Source: a virus. Taken from it: 34,456 nucleotides of DNA. Within the stretch, counting starts at the first letter, position 1, and each line of letters starts with the position of its first letter. A program made the position numbers and the translations under genes. The stretch spans positions 1 to 34,456 of the IMG/VR virus record IMGVR_UViG_3300025313_000076. One strand, given 5' to 3'. The notes under the pieces were generated by a model that saw nothing but the letters and a program-made list of their open reading frames with translations, made no database searches and was not told the DNA's origin. This document shows, piece after piece, positions 30,928-34,456 of the stretch.

Positions 30928-31479
30928 ATGCCCATTGAATTTGTAGAACAAGATGATCTAGACGATGTTGAACTGCGGCTGCAAGCCCGCATCGACGAGA
31001 TCGACACGGGCGGCGGGTTTCCTATGCCCGTCGGCGCCTGGGAGGATGCCACTGGCGAGGTTCTATGGGGCTTCAAGGGGCTGCGGCAGTGGCCCGATCT
31101 GGGCAGCGGCGGAGAGTACAAGGTCTACGCCCTGGTCTCCGGCAACTCGGTGACGCTGGAGGTCTATGGCAAGATGGGCAGTGCTGTTACCTGGCCGTCT
31201 GAGAGTGCCTGGTACTTCTACCTGCCCGAGGAACTCCAGCCCACCCGAAGAAGTGTCGGCAACCTGACAGTTTACGAGGAAGGCAAGGGAACGATTACGG
31301 GGGGCAACTGCCGCCTCGTACTTCAGGCGACGGCTACGCCCCCGTACTATGCCCTATGCCTGTTCTGGTCTCCGCTAACCCCCTCTGCGGGCTATCTAAC
31401 CAAGAACTACCCGCCAGGCACCTGGGCCAAACCGGGTAGCTGGTTCCTTGCGCAAATCACCTACGAACGCTCTGTGTGA
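30928..31479 (+). CDS. beta-rich protein with an acidic helical head (183 aa)
   Basis: ATG 30928 has GGAGG a few bases upstream. Residues 1-30 are an acidic helix (Glu, Asp, Leu), a form that often trimerises fibre proteins. The remaining 150 residues are beta-rich with Trp, Tyr, Gly and Pro and include Gly-Ala-Trp-Glu-Asp-Ala. I do not recognise the family; an adsorption or fibre role is plausible. Its end overlaps the next gene by 32 bases. Confidence 0.65.
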   Translation: MPIEFVEQDDLDDVELRLQARIDEIDTGGGFPMPVGAWEDATGEVLWGFKGLRQWPDLGSGGEYKVYALVSGNSVTLEVYGKMGSAVTWPSESAWYFYLPEELQPTRRSVGNLTVYEEGKGTITGGNCRLVLQATATPPYYALCLFWSPLTPSAGYLTKNYPPGTWAKPGSWFLAQITYERSV

Positions 31480-31786
31480 GCTGCGCCACCTGGGGGGCTG
31501 TGGCGGGCCACTAGAGGGCGCTCACGTCATCAACAAGAGTGCCCTGCGGAATGTCCGCGGGGCACTGGCCTATTGTGAGAAGAACTCCGAGATCCTATTG
31601 GCTGTCGTGTGTAAATCTCATAACACCGGAAGAACTCACGACACAAAGGAAGCCCGCGCCTCACTATTGAAAGCGCGGGTTTCGATTTTCGGGGAGGAGT
31701 ACGTCAGTGGCGTACTAGAGGGGCTGCGGCTTCTGTCTAAGAGTCGGCCGCCGGAGTGGAGGCTAACCGCGCTTCTTTCTGCGTAA
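31448..31786 (+). CDS. HNH-like zinc-binding protein (112 aa)
   Basis: Start TTG 31448 inside the preceding gene. The sequence has Cys10, Cys18 and His26 (Gly-Gly-Pro-Leu-Glu-Gly-Ala-His), then Asn29, and later Val-Val-Cys-Lys-Ser-His-Asn (Cys55, His58, Asn59) with another His64. This order of Cys and His residues resembles HNH-type or phage recombination-nuclease zinc folds. The first part has an unusual long gap between the Cys residues, so function is uncertain. It is the last plus-strand gene and its end runs 24 bases into the minus-strand gene coming the other way. Confidence 0.58.
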   Translation: MRKSPTNALCELRHLGGCGGPLEGAHVINKSALRNVRGALAYCEKNSEILLAVVCKSHNTGRTHDTKEARASLLKARVSIFGEEYVSGVLEGLRLLSKSRPPEWRLTALLSA

Positions 31787-31957
31787 CCTATGCCACGTAT
31801 GGTTCATGCCCGGCCGTAGGTCGGCATACCAATGCGTCACCTTCCAAAACAGATCCCCGCGCCGCCGCAATCTCCACTTCCGGCAGATTTCACAACGGAC
31901 AAAGAATCTCAGATGAGGGGTCTCGTAACACGTGCCATTGTGTATGTGTTCAGTCAT
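31763..31957 (-). CDS. small basic Cys/His protein (64 aa)
   Basis: The start overlaps the stop of the gene at 31957-32163 in an ATGA junction. The product has Cys10, then Cys-Glu-Ile-Cys (22-25) and two His near the end, with a strongly basic C-terminus (Arg-Arg-Lys-Lys-Arg-Gly). It could be a small zinc-ribbon protein that binds nucleic acid. No family is recognised. It is the last gene of the minus-strand run and converges on the plus-strand HNH-like gene. Confidence 0.55.
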   Translation of the reverse strand: MTEHIHNGTCYETPHLRFFVRCEICRKWRLRRRGDLFWKVTHWYADLRPGMNHTWHRLRRKKRG

Positions 31958-32163
31958 CAGCCCCTCTCTGTTGGACGCAGCTCGTATTGTTCGGGTTGTT
32001 TGTGAATCTCCAGCTTCAGATATCTAAGGATATCCCTGACCACATCCTCAATTGGCATCCCCGTGCTTCGGAGAACATCTGAAATGCAGGTGTACATTTG
32101 CAGCCGATCCTCCAGATTATCCAGTCTGGCATTCAGGCTTTCTATTTCTTGGCGCTTGTTCAT
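31957..32163 (-). CDS. small coiled-coil protein (68 aa)
   Basis: The start at 32163 has GAGAAGG four bases upstream on the minus strand and overlaps the stop of the gene before it (ATGA). Residues 1-30 are a charged helix with Leu spacing of a coiled coil; the second half is helical with many Ile and Leu and ends in Thr-Glu-Arg-Gly. An alternative upstream start at 32214 is less likely. No family is recognised. Confidence 0.62.
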   Translation of the reverse strand: MNKRQEIESLNARLDNLEDRLQMYTCISDVLRSTGMPIEDVVRDILRYLKLEIHKQPEQYELRPTERG

Positions 32164-32348
32164 CAGCCCTTCTCTCCGCCGGGTAGCCGCTTCGGCTTCT
32201 TCAGTTTCGCCCACGCTTCTTTGTCCCCGTTATGGTAGTCGACAGTTGCCCGCCAGTGCTTACCCTGATCCAGCCGTGGGTGTGTAGCCAACCAGCCCTC
32301 GTACACGCTGATGGGCAGGTGCGGTATGTTGCATTGGGGGCATCTCAT
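32163..32348 (-). CDS. small zinc-ribbon-like protein (61 aa)
   Basis: The start at 32348 has GGAGAAGG upstream and overlaps the stop of the methyltransferase gene (ATGA). It begins Met-Arg-Cys-Pro-Gln-Cys, half of a zinc ribbon; no second Cys pair is seen, so the metal site would be incomplete or shared. The middle has Trp and His, and the end is basic (Lys-Leu-Lys-Lys-Pro-Lys-Arg-Leu). It probably helps DNA-related work of this operon, which is inference. Confidence 0.6.
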   Translation of the reverse strand: MRCPQCNIPHLPISVYEGWLATHPRLDQGKHWRATVDYHNGDKEAWAKLKKPKRLPGGEKG

Positions 32349-33355
32349 TCCTTCTCCCCGCCGGGTAGATTCCAGTCCTCCCCCGCGGAAATCTTCGTCC
32401 TGAATTCCTCCTGAGATGTGAGGGGCTGCTGCCAATCCTTATATACATAGCCGAAGTGGCCAAATTCCAAGAAGAATGCGTCAACATTCGGGCCAATGTA
32501 AACAAAGACGGTTCCCGTTGTTGGGGCACTTTCCTGTGGGGTTTTGTTGCTTGCGCCACCCGCAAACTTGGGCCGATGGTGGGTTTCGCACATGGCCCTT
32601 GCCGTTGTCCATAGTTGGCTGAACCATTCGGTTTCCTTGGCGTGGGAATTGAGGCACATGATTACCTGCCTAAGCCTTCCGGACTTATATTCATTAACGG
32701 CGTGCGCCACAAACGCCTTTTGATATCCCCCGTATGGGGGGTTGAGCCATATGCGGCCATTCCATTGATGTGAAAGGCCATCTTCCTTGATCGTGAATAT
32801 AGCAGAGGCACGAATAACCCGATTTGCAATCGGGGTCGATGCCGGATCGAGGTCAATTGCGCCCATGACTCTGCGGGCCGCCTCAATGTATATGGGCGGC
32901 GTAATATAATCATCAGATTCTGATTGAAGTTGTATGAAAAGCGCATTTCTGCGCCTCTCCCGAAGGCTTCTATTCACTGACAGATGCGCAAAGACGGGAA
33001 GCATTTCCTGTCTGGCCGCACCGGCCTCCCGTCTGTTCCACGGAAATCTATATGGGTAGGGGTAGATATTCGGAATATCGTCCTTCTCGGCTGCCGCCCA
33101 TGGCTGCTCCATCACCCACTCAACATATTCTCGGAGGTGTCCGGCGTTGTGAAATAACTCTCGCCCACCATTTGCTTGCCTGATGTTGTATTCGTCAAAG
33201 TGGCGGTGTATTCGTTCTTCCTCGCCCTTCAGCCCAGACATTGCGGCGAAAAAATGGTCCGTAGTATTTGATAGTTGTGCTTGGACACGGTCATAAGAGG
33301 ATGCTCCCGAGAAGCCAATCTTTACCTTGTTATCGTCACCATAGAAGTAGATCAC
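32345..33355 (-). CDS. fusion of GIY-YIG-like (T5orf172-type) domain and DNA adenine methyltransferase (336 aa)
   Basis: I place the start at GTG 33355, after AAGGAGG six bases upstream; it overlaps the previous gene's stop. Residues 1-85 fit the T5orf172/MUG113 branch of GIY-YIG proteins: Ile-Tyr-Phe-Tyr-Gly, Lys-Ile-Gly-Phe-Ser, then Glu46-Glu-Arg-Ile-His and Glu-Leu-Phe. Residues 148-320 are a phage-type N6-adenine methyltransferase: Tyr-Ile-Thr-Pro-Pro, Ile-Asp-Leu-Asp-Pro-Ala-Ser (167-173), Lys-Glu-Asp-Gly-Leu and the catalytic Asn-Pro-Pro-Tyr (205-208). The front domain may target or cut DNA; the back domain would protect it. The pairing could act as a compact modification system. This is inference. 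Confidence 0.8.
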   Translation of the reverse strand: MIYFYGDDNKVKIGFSGASSYDRVQAQLSNTTDHFFAAMSGLKGEEERIHRHFDEYNIRQANGGRELFHNAGHLREYVEWVMEQPWAAAEKDDIPNIYPYPYRFPWNRREAGAARQEMLPVFAHLSVNRSLRERRRNALFIQLQSESDDYITPPIYIEAARRVMGAIDLDPASTPIANRVIRASAIFTIKEDGLSHQWNGRIWLNPPYGGYQKAFVAHAVNEYKSGRLRQVIMCLNSHAKETEWFSQLWTTARAMCETHHRPKFAGGASNKTPQESAPTTGTVFVYIGPNVDAFFLEFGHFGYVYKDWQQPLTSQEEFRTKISAGEDWNLPGGEKE

Positions 33356-34395
33356 GCCGCTCCTCCTTGTAATCTCTCCCAGTCCGTCCAGTGCTCCGTT
33401 AGCACCGTGACGTAGCCGTCTCGGATAATCGCCGCCCCCAGAGCATGGGCGTCCTGCGTGTTGTGCCTCTGGGCGGCGTAGGACAGTCTCCGCTCGTCCA
33501 CACAGCAGCCGATCTGCCAGCCCATCCACTGCCCCGACTTAGACGGGTTCATGCTCATCCTATGGGAGTGCGCCATCAGAACATGGCATTGGTACTTGTC
33601 TGCCAGTTGCGAGGCGGTGTACTTTGCTGCGCCCTTGGGATGTTCGATGAGGTACGGAACGCCCTCGGACATCACATACGAGAAGTAGAACGGCGCAATC
33701 CGCCACTTTGGGTCAGTTGCATCCAGAAACTTCTTGAAGTCCTCTGCAAAGGTGGCGCTGTTCAGGGCTCTCAATAGGCGCCCATCGTGGTTTCCGATTA
33801 CCAGATCCACTCTGTCGAACATCTCGCCAATGACCTTGAGAGACTTCCTGGCAATCTCCATCTCCTGCGAGATGCTGGGGGCACCCTCCTTCACGGGCTC
33901 AGCAATCTGGTCCATGATGGTCAGCAACTCATCCCGCTTGCTTGGCTGGAGAGTGAGGACAACCGCCTCCAGCAGGTCTCGGTGTTCTTCAGATAGCCCG
34001 CTCTCTGCGGCGGGGTTGATCCAGTTTGCCTCCCACCCCGAGAGGCTATCGAAGTGAACCGTATCTCCAGCGATGTTGCACTGTTTGATGCCCCACTTGT
34101 CCGCTAAGTCTAGGCACCTGTTCAGAAACTCGGCGTGGTGAAACGGAAACTCTGGGTCAGGCAGGATCAGGCAGTCGCCCTCCATGACCAGCGGCGCATC
34201 GTACTTCGGGTAGGGCGAGACGGCAATCTGAGATACCGGGCGGATCTCGGCATAGTGGTGCCGCGCGCCATGAGACGTTCTCTTGAGTAGTTGCGCTATC
34301 CTTTTCCAATCAGGCAAACCGTTATCAAGTTTGACGGTTATCGCCAGCCGCAAGAGTGCGGCGTCTTCCTCGGTGGACCATATCACACCTGACAT
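33352..34395 (-). CDS. SANT/Myb-like domain fused to a metallophosphoesterase (347 aa)
   Basis: The start at 34395 has GGGAGG upstream. Residues 1-50 have the Trp6...Trp30 spacing, Glu-Glu-Asp-Ala and basic helix (His-Gly-Ala-Arg-His-His) of Myb/SANT-type DNA-binding helices. From about residue 72 a calcineurin-like phosphoesterase follows, with Leu-Pro-Asp-Pro-Glu-Phe (77-83), Ile-Ala-Gly-Asp-Thr-Val (108-113), Ile-Gly-Asn-His-Asp (200-204), Glu-His-Pro (251-253) and Ala-His-Ser-His (275-278). The usual first motif Asp-X-His is Asp-X-Glu here. Such enzymes cut phosphodiesters or nucleotides; the front domain would bring it to DNA. It heads the readable minus-strand operon. Confidence 0.8.
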   Translation of the reverse strand: MSGVIWSTEEDAALLRLAITVKLDNGLPDWKRIAQLLKRTSHGARHHYAEIRPVSQIAVSPYPKYDAPLVMEGDCLILPDPEFPFHHAEFLNRCLDLADKWGIKQCNIAGDTVHFDSLSGWEANWINPAAESGLSEEHRDLLEAVVLTLQPSKRDELLTIMDQIAEPVKEGAPSISQEMEIARKSLKVIGEMFDRVDLVIGNHDGRLLRALNSATFAEDFKKFLDATDPKWRIAPFYFSYVMSEGVPYLIEHPKGAAKYTASQLADKYQCHVLMAHSHRMSMNPSKSGQWMGWQIGCCVDERRLSYAAQRHNTQDAHALGAAIIRDGYVTVLTEHWTDWERLQGGAA

Positions 34396-34456
34396 TCAGC
34401 CTCCCTTTGGTAGTATCATTTTTAGATACTGCGGCAGCCCCTCTGACACCTCCCAC
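34396..34456 (-). CDS. C-terminal end of a further minus-strand gene (partial)
   Basis: On the minus strand a frame enters from the right edge and ends with TGA at 34398-34396, directly before the ATG at 34395. The last residues read Trp-Glu-Val-Ser-Glu-Gly-Leu-Pro-Gln-Tyr-Leu-Lys-Met-Ile-Leu-Pro-Lys-Gly-Gly. The exact abutting of stop and start, and a Shine-Dalgarno site for the next gene inside it, suggest a real gene in the same operon. The product cannot be assigned. Confidence 0.5.
   Translation of the reverse strand, partial: WEVSEGLPQYLKMILPKGG

Overview
The window looks like part of the genome of a tailed double-stranded DNA phage, or a prophage or metagenomic phage contig, infecting a bacterium. 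Genes are packed with overlaps of 1-40 bases. Shine-Dalgarno sites of the GGAGG type are common, and ATG, GTG and TTG starts are all used. The best-supported virion genes are the large terminase, a portal, a HK97-fold major capsid protein of N4 gp56 type and several tail or adsorption proteins. I see no tail tape measure, sheath or tube gene, so a short-tailed (podovirus-like) particle is the best inference, but the window is only part of a genome. The host cannot be named from the sequence; bacterial ribosome binding sites and sigma70-like promoters are all it shows. No integrase, tRNA or CRISPR array is visible.

Layout. Positions 1-2803 (+ strand) hold the end of a membrane protein, several small proteins, a concanavalin-like lectin-fold protein and a basic coiled-coil protein. 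Positions 2790-3949 hold a methylase resembling the pseudaminic-acid-associated methylases, followed by a GT42/DUF115-like glycosyltransferase. Positions 3946-8260 hold terminase, portal and two small overlapping genes. Positions 8260-14337 hold a 2025-residue protein, probably an internal or ejected virion protein. A promoter then precedes the scaffold-like, small acidic, major capsid and decoration-like genes (14321-17128). A GC-rich hairpin (17146-17174) marks the start of a cargo block (17184-23859). This block contains a glycosyltransferase, two paralogous pentapeptide-repeat proteins around a coiled-coil protein, a CMP-sugar synthetase, a FkbM methyltransferase, a second glycosyltransferase, a compact NeuB-type synthase and a 2-hydroxyacid dehydrogenase. 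Virion genes resume at 23834 with connector, nozzle-like and receptor-binding proteins, plus a small DUF559-like nuclease. Lysis-type membrane proteins, a 320-base non-coding region and an HNH-like protein follow, to 31786. From 31763 to the right edge all genes are on the minus strand: small zinc-ribbon and coiled-coil proteins, a GIY-YIG-like/adenine methyltransferase fusion and a SANT-like/metallophosphoesterase fusion. These are probably early or DNA-metabolism genes.

How it may work together. The two glycan blocks together could make and activate a nonulosonic (sialic or pseudaminic-like) sugar, methylate it and transfer it to an acceptor. The early steps to the sugar precursor are not in the window and would come from the host or from elsewhere in the phage. 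Because these genes are interleaved with capsid and packaging genes on the same strand, late expression is likely. The target could be the virion itself or the host surface.

The most unusual signals are four. A fragment of a second NeuB start lies just before the inserted glycosyltransferase. A promoter is followed by three hairpins of the same shape, each with a 3-base bulge. Two far-apart promoters share nearly the same sequence plan. Two multidomain fusions lie on the minus strand.
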